This document shows, piece after piece, positions 6,200 through 15,016 of a DNA stretch of 50,642 nt; position 1 is the first letter of the stretch; each line of letters begins with the position of its first letter. This DNA comes from RUG11462 sp036308645 (GTDB lineage Bacteria; Bacillota; Clostridia; Oscillospirales; Acutalibacteraceae): assembly GCA_036308645.1 (NCBI GenBank), contig JAXJVH010000017.1, forward strand, positions 1 through 50,642, read 5' to 3'. A program made the position numbers and the translations under genes. The notes beneath the pieces were generated by a model. It made no database searches, was not told the DNA's origin, and worked only from the letters and a program-made list of their open reading frames with translations.

Positions 6200-7078
6200 A
6201 TGGATTTAAAAGTAAAAGAAGTTATTTCGTTTTTTCCGTTTGAACTGTCGGAAAAGTTGAAAAATCATCTTGACGGGAATTTACAGGAAATAAGAGTAAG
6301 GCTTAATAAGCCTGTTTGCATTATGAAAAATTCCGAAAATATTGTTTTAAATGATATTATTACCGATAAAGCGGCGGTTGAAAGGATATTTGAAAATGTA
6401 TGTGAAAATTCGGTTTATGCGCATCAAGATGAAATCAACCAAGGCTACATAACCGTAAAAGGCGGCAACAGAATAGGAGTTTGCGGAACTGCGGTTTCGG
6501 AAAGCGGAAAAATAATAACGGTTAAAAATATTTCTTCGCTGAATTTCAGAATCGCAAACGATTTTTTAGGTTGCTCTGAAAAAATCTTTAAAAATTGTTC
6601 TGACAATATTATAATCGCAGGACCTCCTGCAAGCGGTAAAACAACGATACTTCGTGATATTGCCAGAAGATTATCAAAACAAAGTAAAAAGGTCTGCATT
6701 ATTGACGAACGTTTTGAAATAGGCGGCGTATCGGACGAGTTTGATTTAGGTATTATGTGCGATGTATTAAGCGGATACAAAAAGGCTTACGGTATTTCTT
6801 TAGCGCTTCGTACTCTCTCACCGCAGTTTATTGTTTTTGACGAAATAGGAACTATGCAAGAGTGTGACGGTGTTTTTGAAAGTTTGAACAGCGGCGTCAA
6901 TATAATTACTTCGGTTCATTGTTCGGGAAAAAATCAGTTTTTCAAAAGACCTGTTTGCAAAAGACTGATAGACAGCGGCGCTTTTGACAGTATTGTGTTT
7001 TTAGGGGAGCACGCAGGACAAATTGATGAGATATATAAAATAAACGGAGATAAATTATGCGTAGCATTGGGATTTTAA
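6200..7078 (+). CDS. spoIIIAA: Stage III sporulation protein AA (ATPase)
   Basis: A 292-residue secretion-type ATPase that powers the SpoIIIA-SpoIIQ channel between mother cell and forespore. Walker A is GPPASGKTT (141-149), followed by the IIDER motif (~167-171) and Walker B IVFDEIG (211-217). A His/Cys-rich TSVHC stretch follows at the usual place. It is close to the family's ~300 residues. It is the first gene of eight on the same strand and overlaps spoIIIAB by 22 bp, implying translational coupling. Start: ATG behind AAGGTGAG. Confidence 0.97.
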   Translation: MDLKVKEVISFFPFELSEKLKNHLDGNLQEIRVRLNKPVCIMKNSENIVLNDIITDKAAVERIFENVCENSVYAHQDEINQGYITVKGGNRIGVCGTAVSESGKIITVKNISSLNFRIANDFLGCSEKIFKNCSDNIIIAGPPASGKTTILRDIARRLSKQSKKVCIIDERFEIGGVSDEFDLGIMCDVLSGYKKAYGISLALRTLSPQFIVFDEIGTMQECDGVFESLNSGVNIITSVHCSGKNQFFKRPVCKRLIDSGAFDSIVFLGEHAGQIDEIYKINGDKLCVALGF

Positions 7079-7539
7079 CGTTAGGATTTTGTGTAGCGTT
7101 TATAGGGTTTTATATTACCAATCGGCTTATTTTAAAGTCCAAGCAGTTAAAAAGAATTATATATTTAATAAATTTTTTTGCACAAAAAATCACATACCGA
7201 AAAGAAACTGTAGGCGAAATCATCAATTCGGCATCAGATGATAAAGACTTTGTTTTTTTGCTTTTTAAAAACGAGCAGTACGATGAGCGTTATTTTACAA
7301 AAATATGTTTTAAAAATAAAGAATTATACATAGATGACGAACAGAAGAAAATGTTGTATGAATTTTTTTGCGGTCTGGGAAAGACCGATTTATCAGGGCA
7401 AATTGCCCATTGCAAGGTTTATAAAGCGGCATTTGAGCAGTTTCTTATAAAAAGCGATGAAGAAAACAGAAATAAAATTAAACTTTATCCGTCGCTTTTT
7501 ATACTGCTCGGAATGTTGGTTGTTTTAATACTGTTTTAG
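7057..7539 (+). CDS. spoIIIAB: Stage III sporulation protein AB
   Basis: 160 residues with an N-terminal membrane helix (ILTLGFCVAFIGFYITN, ~5-21) and a hydrophobic C-terminus (LFILLGMLVVLILF), flanking a soluble helical domain. The layout resembles GspF-like components and fits SpoIIIAB, which is thought to bridge the ATPase to the membrane parts of the channel. Its start lies inside spoIIIAA. Confidence 0.92.
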   Translation: MRSIGILTLGFCVAFIGFYITNRLILKSKQLKRIIYLINFFAQKITYRKETVGEIINSASDDKDFVFLLFKNEQYDERYFTKICFKNKELYIDDEQKKMLYEFFCGLGKTDLSGQIAHCKVYKAAFEQFLIKSDEENRNKIKLYPSLFILLGMLVVLILF

Positions 7540-7557
7540 TTTTAAGGAGAAAATTAA

Positions 7558-7752
7558 ATGGAAGTTGATTTAATATTTAAAATTGCCGCTATAGGTATAA
7601 TTGTAGCGGTTTTAAATCAAGTGCTTATGCGTTCCGGACGTGAAGAACAGGCGATGATGGTAACGCTTGCAGGCATTGTAGTTGTTCTTATGATGCTTGT
7701 TGAGCAGATTGCCGACTTGTTTGAAACCGTAAAGTCGGTTTTCGGATTATGA
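7558..7752 (+). CDS. spoIIIAC: Stage III sporulation protein AC
   Basis: A 64-residue protein with two membrane helices (AAIGIIVAVLNQVL and VTLAGIVVVLMMLVEQIADL) joined by the conserved short loop containing SGREEQA. This size and pattern are diagnostic for SpoIIIAC. It overlaps spoIIIAD by 4 bp (ATGA). Confidence 0.95.
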   Translation: MEVDLIFKIAAIGIIVAVLNQVLMRSGREEQAMMVTLAGIVVVLMMLVEQIADLFETVKSVFGL

Positions 7753-8138
7753 ATATTGCCGCAGTAATCGGCGTTGCTTTAGTAAGCGCTTCAATTATTG
7801 TATTGCTCCGTAAAAATGCGCCTGAATTTGCAGTTCCTGTTTCAATAACGGCTTCAATGATAATTTTGCTGGTGTCTGTGGTTTTTGCAAGCGATATATT
7901 TGCAAAAATTGAGGAAATATCGGGCTTTTCGGCGGTTTCACAAGAAAATGTTAAAGTGATATTCAAAGCGCTCGGCGTTTGTTATATAACGCAGTTGGGC
8001 AAAGATGTATGTAATGACTGCGGTGAAAGCGCGCTTGGGGACAAGGTAGATTTAGCAGGTAAAATAACGATTGCGGCAATGTCATTGGGGATTATTACGC
8101 AGGTACTTGAAATAATAACGGAGATAGTCGGAAAATGA
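7749..8138 (+). CDS. spoIIIAD: Stage III sporulation protein AD
   Basis: 129 residues with three to four hydrophobic helices and the conserved C-terminal stretch GDKVDLAGKITIAAMSLGII. A small membrane partner of SpoIIIAC in the feeding-tube channel. Its start and stop overlap its neighbours by 4 bp on both sides. Confidence 0.95.
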   Translation: MNIAAVIGVALVSASIIVLLRKNAPEFAVPVSITASMIILLVSVVFASDIFAKIEEISGFSAVSQENVKVIFKALGVCYITQLGKDVCNDCGESALGDKVDLAGKITIAAMSLGIITQVLEIITEIVGK

Positions 8139-9280
8139 AAAAGACGTTAATTTTGTTTATACTGATGATTTGCTTTTTTAATATAAACGCAAAAGCAGAA
8201 ACTTTTGAGTTTGATTTAGATGAGGAAACAAATTTATATGCTCAAATGTATGAGGACTACAAGGCGGATGAATTGGTAGAAAATTCTCCCGAAGAAGTAA
8301 AAGATTTTTTCGGAAATTTTAATATCACGCCGGACAATCCGTTTTCTTTTTCGGAACTTTTTACAAAAGACGGATTGGAATATTTAAAAGAATATATTTT
8401 AAATTCGGTAACGTCGCCGCTTAAAAACGCAGGGATAATACTTGTTTCAATTATTATTTGTGCATTTTGCAATTCGTTGTGTGATAACAACCTACAGGTA
8501 AATCATGCAATGGATACTATATGTATTCTGTCGGTAATATCGGCTGTGATTTTGCCGATAAGTTCGGTTATAACAGAATCGGTTAATACGGTAAGTACGG
8601 TAACGGTGTTTATGGGAGTGTTTATACCTATTTTTGCAGGTATTTTAATAGCGTCGTTGAAAACTCAAACAGCGGCGGTTTATTCTTCTGTTATGTTTTT
8701 TGTTTGCGAGGCCATATCTTACTGTTGCAAAAATATTGTTCTTCCGTTTGCAAATTGCTTTACGGCGCTTTCCGTGGCGAGCGGTATTTCAGGCTCATCA
8801 AGAATAGGCGGAGTAACAAGAATTTTTAAAAAAGCGGCGTATATAGTGATTACTACCGCAATGGCGGTGTTTTTAACCGTTCTTTCAATTCAATCGGTTG
8901 TAGGAAGCACCGCGGATACTGCGACAACCAAAACCGCTAAATTCTTTATTTCTTCTTTTGTTCCGATAATAGGACCTTCAATAAGCGAATCATTAGGCTC
9001 GCTAAAAGGGTGTATAGGTTTGCTGAAATCTTCTGTGGGAATTTATGCGGTGATTGCGGTTTTGATAATGCTTATACCTGTGATAATTAAAATTATTATT
9101 CTGAAACTCACATTAACATTTAGCGCCGACGTATCCGAAATGTTTTCTGTCAATGCTATAAAATTTGTGCTTGAATCACTTAATCAGGCGCTTTCGATAG
9201 TGCTTGCGGTGGTGTTGTGTTCGGGAGTTATGTTTGTTTTTTCAATTACGATTATTGCAGTTGCGGGAGGCTCGGTGTGA
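8135..9280 (+). CDS. spoIIIAE: Stage III sporulation protein AE
   Basis: 381 residues: a cleavable-looking signal peptide (LILFILMICFFNINAKA, ~4-20), an acidic soluble segment to ~85, then about seven to eight membrane helices. It is the large polytopic subunit of the SpoIIIA complex, close to the family's ~400 residues. The stop overlaps the GTG start of spoIIIAF. Confidence 0.95.
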   Translation: MKKTLILFILMICFFNINAKAETFEFDLDEETNLYAQMYEDYKADELVENSPEEVKDFFGNFNITPDNPFSFSELFTKDGLEYLKEYILNSVTSPLKNAGIILVSIIICAFCNSLCDNNLQVNHAMDTICILSVISAVILPISSVITESVNTVSTVTVFMGVFIPIFAGILIASLKTQTAAVYSSVMFFVCEAISYCCKNIVLPFANCFTALSVASGISGSSRIGGVTRIFKKAAYIVITTAMAVFLTVLSIQSVVGSTADTATTKTAKFFISSFVPIIGPSISESLGSLKGCIGLLKSSVGIYAVIAVLIMLIPVIIKIIILKLTLTFSADVSEMFSVNAIKFVLESLNQALSIVLAVVLCSGVMFVFSITIIAVAGGSV

Positions 9281-9726
9281 ATACGTTAAAAGATATTGTT
9301 ATATCACTAATCTTTTCGGCGGTAGCAGTAGGGCTTTGTGAACTGTTAATACCGAAAAACTCATTTAAAAATCAGATGCGTATGATAACGGGAGCGGTAT
9401 TGCTTATAAGTATGATTTCTCCGTTTTTAAGCGGATTTAATATGCCTGTTTTTGACTTTTCCGATTTTTCCGTTGATTACAGCGCAGAGGAAAATGCAGA
9501 ACGCTCGGTGGCTTATGCGGCAAAAAATGAAATTGCGGATATTATTTTAAAAAACGGCGTTAATAAAGCAAAAATAACAGTTAATACAGGATTTGATGAA
9601 AACAAAAGCATAATTATAGACTCTGTTATCATATTATTTGATAAGAAAGACAAGGCAAAGATAAAAACTGTTGCGGCTGAAATAAAAGATAAACTTAAAG
9701 TAAAAACAGAGGTCGGAGAACTTTAA
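9277..9726 (+). CDS. spoIIIAF: Stage III sporulation protein AF
   Basis: 149 residues from a GTG start whose last bases overlap the spoIIIAE stop (GTGTGA). GGGAGG seven bases upstream supports this start over the earlier in-frame codon at 9217, which lies inside spoIIIAE. Two N-terminal membrane helices (VISLIFSAVAVGLCELLIP and MITGAVLLISMISPFLSGF) are followed by a soluble ring-building-type domain facing the intermembrane space. Confidence 0.92.
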   Translation: MNTLKDIVISLIFSAVAVGLCELLIPKNSFKNQMRMITGAVLLISMISPFLSGFNMPVFDFSDFSVDYSAEENAERSVAYAAKNEIADIILKNGVNKAKITVNTGFDENKSIIIDSVIILFDKKDKAKIKTVAAEIKDKLKVKTEVGEL

Positions 9727-9727
9727 A

Positions 9728-10294
9728 ATGAGCAGTATATTAAAACTAAAAAACAGCATTTTTGAAAATTTGAAGAAAAATCCTAAAATAATTGTGATAT
9801 TAGGATTTGTCGGAATTGCGCTTATTTTTCTTTCGGGATTTACGCAGAATAAAACGGGGACTACGGAAGTATCTGCAAAATTGACCGCCGCCGATTACAG
9901 CGAAAATCTTGAAAAAGAACTTTCGGAACAAATAAGCGAGGTTGTCGGAGGAAAAGTTAAAGTAATGGTAACTCTTGAAACAGGTGTAGAGTACATTTAT
10001 GCTTCCGAGGCTAAAAATAACGAGAGTGAAATAGAGGACGCCGATTCAAAAGAAAAGCAAAAACTTCAGAAAGATAAAAAAAGCGAGAACAACTATATTT
10101 TATATAAAGATGAAAACGGAAATGAAGTTCCGCTTGTTGTGACCGAGGTTATGCCGAGCGTTAAAGGGGTTGTGGTAGGATGTGAAAACGGCGAAAACGA
10201 AGTCATAAGCGCTACCGTTAAAACTCTTGTAAAAACTGCGCTTAATATAAGCGATGACAAGGTTTGCGTAGTAGGTCTTGATATTATCGGATAA
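9728..10294 (+). CDS. spoIIIAG: Stage III sporulation protein AG
   Basis: 188 residues with one N-terminal membrane helix (~20-37, IIVILGFVGIALIFLSGF), a Lys/Glu-rich charged middle and a C-terminal ring-building domain (GVVVGCENGENEVISATVKT). SpoIIIAG forms the large ring of the channel. It is shorter than the ~229-residue Bacillus protein, mostly in the variable middle. Confidence 0.93.
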   Translation: MSSILKLKNSIFENLKKNPKIIVILGFVGIALIFLSGFTQNKTGTTEVSAKLTAADYSENLEKELSEQISEVVGGKVKVMVTLETGVEYIYASEAKNNESEIEDADSKEKQKLQKDKKSENNYILYKDENGNEVPLVVTEVMPSVKGVVVGCENGENEVISATVKTLVKTALNISDDKVCVVGLDIIG

Positions 10295-10333
10295 ATTTTA
10301 TTATTATATAAAATTTCAGAAAGGTAGAATATT

Positions 10334-10894
10334 ATGAATAATGAAAAAAGAAAATTTCCGAAAAGACTGGTGGTATTTTCGCTACTGGTGATAACTTTGT
10401 CAGCGGCTGTCTATATTAATTGGCAGTACGGTGCGGCAGACGGAAATTTAAATCTTACTGCGGCTTTAAGCGCAGAAAAAACAACGTCTTCAAAAGAAAC
10501 GTATTTGGGTGAAGCAGAGTTTGTAAATTCCGCAAGCGAGGACGATTATTTTACAAAAACCAGAACTTCAAGAACCGAAGAAAGAGAAAAAGCTATTGAA
10601 GAGATGAAAGAAATTCTTAATTCCGTAAAATCCAATGACGAATCGAAACTCATAGCCTCTGAAAAAATTGCTTATTACACAACTCTTTCGGAAAAAGAAA
10701 ACTCAATCGAGAGTCTTGTTAAAGCAAAAGGCTTTGAGGACTGTGTTGCGGTATTATCGGATAAATCGGTTTCCTGTGTGGTTAAAACCGATAAAAACGG
10801 TCTGGCGGCTAATCAAACCGCACAGATACAAGACATAATTTTATCAAATTGCGATATTTCTTGTGAAAATATTAAAATAATTGAAATAAAATAG
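10334..10894 (+). CDS. spoIIIAH: Stage III sporulation protein AH
   Basis: 186 residues with one membrane helix (LVVFSLLVITLSAAVYINW, ~12-30), a Ser/Glu-rich linker and a C-terminal ring-building domain homologous to type III secretion EscJ/PrgK rings. It pairs with SpoIIQ from the forespore side; spoIIQ is not in this window. Last gene of the spoIIIA operon, 39 bp after spoIIIAG, behind GAAAGGTAG. Confidence 0.92.
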   Translation: MNNEKRKFPKRLVVFSLLVITLSAAVYINWQYGAADGNLNLTAALSAEKTTSSKETYLGEAEFVNSASEDDYFTKTRTSRTEEREKAIEEMKEILNSVKSNDESKLIASEKIAYYTTLSEKENSIESLVKAKGFEDCVAVLSDKSVSCVVKTDKNGLAANQTAQIQDIILSNCDISCENIKIIEIK

Positions 10895-10923
10895 TTGTTA
10901 TTATTTGAATTTCTTGTTATAAT
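10895..10923 (+). promoter_or_regulatory. Sigma-A promoter of the Asp23-nusB gene group
   Basis: TTGTTA (10895-10900), 17-bp spacer, TATAAT (10918-10923). It begins right after the spoIIIAH stop, separating vegetative genes from the sporulation operon. Confidence 0.8.
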
Positions 10924-10975
10924 ATCAGTAAAGATAATAATTATAACAAAATTTTCAGTTGGAGGATGAATATAA

Positions 10976-11335
10976 ATGGAAATCAAAAAGAATTCTCAGG
11001 GAAGCATTGTTATTTCTCCGGAGGTTGTTGAAAAAATAGCGTTAACCGCGGCAACCGATGTTACAGGAGTAGCAGGCGCAGTTTCAAAAACTCAGGATAT
11101 TAAAACTATTCTCCGTTCACGCTGCGTTACAAAGCCTGTAATTTGCGTTTTGAAAGACGGTCAGTATATTATTGATATATATCTTAAAGTTAACGAGGGC
11201 GTAAAACTCGCAGAAGTTGCAACTCAAGTACAGAAGAATATTAAAGAGTCTGTTCAAAATATGACAGGAACAGTCGTTACCAAAATCAATGTTCATATCT
11301 GTGAAGTTCAGTTGAAGGCTACTGAGGATAAATAA
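10976..11335 (+). CDS. Asp23/Gls24-family protein
   Basis: A 119-residue cytoplasmic protein with the family's core: ISPEVVEKIALTAATDVTGV near the start and the VNEGVKLAEVATQVQKNIKE helix later. In Bacillus the homologue YqhY sits in the same place before nusB and affects lipid metabolism and cell-envelope balance; the exact job is uncertain. It is behind GGAGGATG and leads the group with nusB 13 bp downstream. Confidence 0.93.
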   Translation: MEIKKNSQGSIVISPEVVEKIALTAATDVTGVAGAVSKTQDIKTILRSRCVTKPVICVLKDGQYIIDIYLKVNEGVKLAEVATQVQKNIKESVQNMTGTVVTKINVHICEVQLKATEDK

Positions 11336-11348
11336 GGCGGATTTTTAA

Positions 11349-11741
11349 ATGACAAGAAGTGAACAAAGAGAAGAAATTTTAATTTTAACTTTTGAAAAAA
11401 CCTTTCATAACGAGCCGATTGATGAAATTATTTCTTTGGCTAAAGAACTTCGCACAGATAAGATTAATGATTATATCGAATGTGAAGTAAAAGGTATTTT
11501 TGAAAATCTTGAAAAAATCGACGCTTTAATAGAAGAAAACAGCATCGGTTGGAAGTTAACCCGTATTCCGAGAGTAACGCTTTGTATAATGCGAATAGGA
11601 ATTTATGAAATGCTTTATGACGAAACGGTTCCTACAGGCGTAGCGATTAACGAAGCGGTCGAACTTTGTAAAAAATACGCTTCCGAAGATGATAAAAAGT
11701 TTGTAAACGGCGTTTTGGGCGCTGTTTCAAAGAAGTTATAA
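11349..11741 (+). CDS. nusB: Transcription antitermination factor NusB
   Basis: 130 residues, all-helical. The start TRSEQREEILILTFEK and the C-terminal block PTGVAINEAVELCKKYASED are diagnostic. NusB binds boxA RNA with NusE (S10) in rRNA antitermination complexes. The order Asp23-nusB-xseA-xseB-ispA is standard in Firmicutes. Confidence 0.97.
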   Translation: MTRSEQREEILILTFEKTFHNEPIDEIISLAKELRTDKINDYIECEVKGIFENLEKIDALIEENSIGWKLTRIPRVTLCIMRIGIYEMLYDETVPTGVAINEAVELCKKYASEDDKKFVNGVLGAVSKKL

Positions 11742-11743
11742 CA

Positions 11744-12685
11744 ATGGGATTATATGTAGGTTTTGATACAAGCAATTATACTACAAGCGTAAGCGTTTTT
11801 GACAGCGAAAACAACACGGTAAATAATTGTAAAAAACTTCTGCCCGTAGATATAGGTGAAAAAGGGCTGATGCAGTCCAAAGCATTATTTGAACATATAA
11901 GGCAGCTTCCCGAAGTTACGGAGGCCGCCTTTTCGCCTTTTTCCCGATTAAATATTTCTGCGGTAGGAGTATCGGATAAGCCGAGAAATATTAAAGGCTC
12001 ATATATGCCTGTGTTTTTGGCAGGGGTGAACTGTGCGACTGCCGTTGCTTTGTCAAACGGCGTAAAGTTGCATAAAACATCGCACCAGGTCGGTCATATT
12101 TTATCGGCACTTTACAGTTCAAACCGTCTTGATTTAATTAATCGACAGTTTATTGCGTTTCATATTTCGGGCGGCACAACAGAGGCGTTGTTGGTTTCAC
12201 CCGATAAAGAAGAGATAATAAAATGTGAAAGAGAAGCCGACTCTTTGGATTTAAAAGCCGGACAGGCGATAGACAGGGTAGGCGTAATGCTGGGACTTAA
12301 ATTTCCTGCCGGAGCAGAACTTGACAGATTATCGCAAAGCGGAATAAGTCCCATAAAACCTAAACCGGTACTAAAAGGCGTAAATTGCAGTATTTCGGGC
12401 GTTGAAAATAAGGCTATGAAACTTTTTGAAAACGGTGAGAAAAAAGAAAATATCGCAAGATTTACAATTGAGTTTATTTTAAATACCGTTTTGCAAATGA
12501 CCGAAAAGTTAAAACAGCAATACGGCGATATTCCTTTTGTTTACAGCGGTGGAGTTATGAGTAACTCTTTAATCAGACAAGAACTTTCAAAATCGGGCGG
12601 AATTTTCTGTGAACCGCAGTTCTCGTCGGATAATGCTACGGGAATAGCAATTTATGCTTATTTAAAAGAAAAAGCGGGAGTGTAA
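11744..12685 (+). CDS. Kae1/TsaD-like paralogue of unknown role
   Basis: 313 residues of the ASKHA fold. It starts VGFDTSNYTTSVSV, keeps an HxxxH metal pair (HQVGH, ~114-118), and has ISGGTTE, VYSGGVMSN and a late Asp in SSDNATG, the positions of metal and nucleotide contacts in TsaD. Unlike true TsaD it has SGGTTE where SGGHTQ is usual, and it lies between nusB and xseA rather than with tsaB/tsaE. It is therefore probably the second, Firmicute-specific member of the family rather than the tRNA t6A transferase. It is 3 bp from both neighbours' reading frames and clearly co-transcribed. Confidence 0.8.
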   Translation: MGLYVGFDTSNYTTSVSVFDSENNTVNNCKKLLPVDIGEKGLMQSKALFEHIRQLPEVTEAAFSPFSRLNISAVGVSDKPRNIKGSYMPVFLAGVNCATAVALSNGVKLHKTSHQVGHILSALYSSNRLDLINRQFIAFHISGGTTEALLVSPDKEEIIKCEREADSLDLKAGQAIDRVGVMLGLKFPAGAELDRLSQSGISPIKPKPVLKGVNCSISGVENKAMKLFENGEKKENIARFTIEFILNTVLQMTEKLKQQYGDIPFVYSGGVMSNSLIRQELSKSGGIFCEPQFSSDNATGIAIYAYLKEKAGV

Positions 12686-12687
12686 TT

Positions 12688-13884
12688 TTGGAAAATAAAA
12701 GAGTTTTGACGGTTACACAACTAAATATGTATGTAAAAAGTTTGCTTGAAAGCAATCAAAATCTTGCGGATATTTATATATCGGGCGAGATTTCTAATTT
12801 TACAAACCACTATAAATCAGGGCATTTGTATATGTCTATCAAAGATGAAACAGGCGTAATTAAAGCGGTTATGTTTCGTCAATATGCCTCTAAATTGCAA
12901 TTTGTTCCAAAAGACGGAATGAAAATAATAGTGCGCGGCAGAGTTTCACTTTATGAGCGTGACGGCACTTATCAACTTTACATTGTGGCGATGAAGCAAG
13001 CAGGTTTGGGAGAATTGCAGTTAAAATATGAGCAGTTAAAAGAAAAACTTTCTAAAGAGGGATTGTTTTCACCCGAATTTAAAAAGCCTTTGCCCTCCAT
13101 ACCGTCAAAAGTGGCGGTTATAACAAGTCCTACAGGCGCTGCGGTACAGGATATATTAAACATTTTAAAAAGGCGTTTCCCGTCTGTAACGGTTGTTATG
13201 TGTCCGGTGCAAGTGCAAGGCGAACTCGCGGCGCCGCAACTTATCGAGGCGGTGAATGAAGTAAACCGAAAAAAATGCGCCGATGTTATTATAATCGGTC
13301 GCGGCGGCGGTTCTATCGAGGATTTGTGGGCTTTTAACGATGAAACATTGGCAAGGACAATATTCGCGTCCGAAATTCCCGTTATTTCCGCCGTCGGTCA
13401 TGAAACCGATTTTACAATTTGTGATTATGTAGCGGATAAACGCGCTCCGACTCCGTCGGCGGCGGCTGAACTTGCCGTTCCCGATCGCTTAGAACTTCAA
13501 ATCAGGATTGATAGATATAAAGTTAATCTTAATACTGCGCTTAAAAGAAATTATCAGCAAAATTCATTAAAATTGCAATCGCTAATGAACAAGCAATGTA
13601 TGAAAAATCCGCTTTTTTATATAACGCTTAAAGGGCAGACTGTCGATTTGCTTGAAAACAGACTGAATAAAGCATTTGAGAAAATTTATTCAAAGAATAA
13701 TGCAGATTTTTTGAAAATCGCATCAAAACTTAATTCTTTAAGTCCTACCAATGTGTTGCTTCGGGGTTATTCGGTGGTTTATAAGGATAACAAAATAATT
13801 TCATCAAAAACCGATTTGCAAAAAGGCGATAGGGTAGAGATAAATTTTTCGGACGGTACAAGAACTGCCGAAATTTCTGAATAA
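12688..13884 (+). CDS. xseA: Exodeoxyribonuclease VII large subunit
   Basis: 398 residues. The N-terminal OB-fold domain (~1-105; YISGEISNFTNHYKSGHLYM) binds DNA. The catalytic domain follows with VAVITSPTGAAVQDILN, the GRGGGSIEDLWAFND block and AVGHETDFTICDYVADKRAPTP-type sequence, then a coiled-coil tail and a C-terminal segment. The start is TTG, 3 bp after the previous stop and preceded by GGGAGTG; family length supports it. With XseB it degrades single-stranded DNA to oligonucleotides. Confidence 0.97.
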   Translation: MENKRVLTVTQLNMYVKSLLESNQNLADIYISGEISNFTNHYKSGHLYMSIKDETGVIKAVMFRQYASKLQFVPKDGMKIIVRGRVSLYERDGTYQLYIVAMKQAGLGELQLKYEQLKEKLSKEGLFSPEFKKPLPSIPSKVAVITSPTGAAVQDILNILKRRFPSVTVVMCPVQVQGELAAPQLIEAVNEVNRKKCADVIIIGRGGGSIEDLWAFNDETLARTIFASEIPVISAVGHETDFTICDYVADKRAPTPSAAAELAVPDRLELQIRIDRYKVNLNTALKRNYQQNSLKLQSLMNKQCMKNPLFYITLKGQTVDLLENRLNKAFEKIYSKNNADFLKIASKLNSLSPTNVLLRGYSVVYKDNKIISSKTDLQKGDRVEINFSDGTRTAEISE

Positions 13885-13901
13885 TAGGGAGATTTTAAAA
13901 T

Positions 13902-14102
13902 ATGAGTGAAATGACTTTTGAAAAAGCCGTAAAAGATTTGGAAAAAATAACTGTTGCGTTGGAAAGCGGAGAACTCGGACTTGAAGAATCTATGAAATAT
14001 TATGAAAAAGGTTCTAAGCTCGCTTCGTTTTGTGCAAAAAAACTTAAAGAAGCGGAACTTAAAATCGAACAGTTAAGCGATATAGACGGTAAAGAGGAGT
14101 AG
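13902..14102 (+). CDS. xseB: Exodeoxyribonuclease VII small subunit
   Basis: 66 residues with the signature helices FEKAVKDLEKITVALESGEL and LEESMKYYEKGSKLASFC. Several copies wrap the XseA coiled coil. It lies 17 bp after xseA and 2 bp before ispA. Confidence 0.97.
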   Translation: MSEMTFEKAVKDLEKITVALESGELGLEESMKYYEKGSKLASFCAKKLKEAELKIEQLSDIDGKEE

Positions 14103-14104
14103 TA

Positions 14105-14983
14105 ATGAGCCATAATAAAATTTTTGACTATAAAACTAAAATTGACTGTAAGTTAATAGAGATAATTGACAGCCATAATGCGCCTGAAATTTTAAAAGAA
14201 GCAATGCGCTATTCGCTCGCTTCGGGCGGCAAACGAATTCGTCCGTGCCTTATGCTTGAATTTTACAGAGTTTTGGGCGGCAATCCCGATGATATACTCG
14301 GATTTGCCTGTGCAGTTGAAATGATACATACATATTCGCTTATTCACGATGATTTACCTTGTATGGACGATGATAATATGCGCAGGGGAAAACCGTCTAA
14401 CCATATAGCCTTTGGCGAAGCAAACGCTTTGTTGGCGGGTGACGCTCTGCTTACTTTAGCCTTTGAAACGGCGGCTGATATTAATGAAAATATTGACGCA
14501 AACAGAGCGGTAAAGGCTATAAAACATATTGCCGACGCGGCGGGAATGTGTAAAATGGTAGGCGGACAGGTGCTTGACCTTGAAAGCGAGGGCAAAGAAA
14601 TTTCTTTGAAAAAACTTGAGAAAATTCAAGAAGGAAAAACCGTCGCTATGCTCAAAGTAAATGCGCTTGTAGCAGGCGTTTTAGCAGGAGCGGATGATAA
14701 AACTCTTGCGTTAATGTCCGATTATTGTGAAAAAATCGGCAGAGCATTTCAAATCAGAGATGATATTCTTGATGTAATCGGTACCAAAGAAGAATTGGGT
14801 AAACCGATAGGCTCTGATGTAGAAATGGAAAAGAATACTTACGTGTCGCTCTTGGGACTTGAGCGTTCGCAAATGCTTGTCGAAGAATTGACTAAAGACG
14901 CTGTTAACTCTATCAAAAAAGCGTTTGCCGATTGCGATAATTTAAAGGAATTAGCGCTTTCACTTGAAAAAAGAAAGAATTAG
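14105..14983 (+). CDS. ispA: Short-chain polyprenyl diphosphate synthase (farnesyl diphosphate synthase type)
   Basis: 292 residues. The first Asp-rich motif DDLPCMDDDNMRRG (~78-91) and the second DDILD (~218-222) bind the diphosphate through Mg2+; GGKRIRP near residue 40 binds IPP. Small residues ahead of the first motif (HTYSLIHDD) fit a C15 product. It supplies farnesyl diphosphate for undecaprenyl carrier and quinone synthesis. dxs, a frequent next neighbour, is not here. Confidence 0.94.
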   Translation: MSHNKIFDYKTKIDCKLIEIIDSHNAPEILKEAMRYSLASGGKRIRPCLMLEFYRVLGGNPDDILGFACAVEMIHTYSLIHDDLPCMDDDNMRRGKPSNHIAFGEANALLAGDALLTLAFETAADINENIDANRAVKAIKHIADAAGMCKMVGGQVLDLESEGKEISLKKLEKIQEGKTVAMLKVNALVAGVLAGADDKTLALMSDYCEKIGRAFQIRDDILDVIGTKEELGKPIGSDVEMEKNTYVSLLGLERSQMLVEELTKDAVNSIKKAFADCDNLKELALSLEKRKN

Positions 14984-15016
14984 GGAATAAATAAGGAAAG
15001 AAATAAGGAATAAAAG

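Noticed and set aside
9217..9276. Earlier start for spoIIIAF
   Set aside because: The extension lies inside spoIIIAE, and the GTG at 9277 has a strong GGGAGG site and family-like N-terminus.
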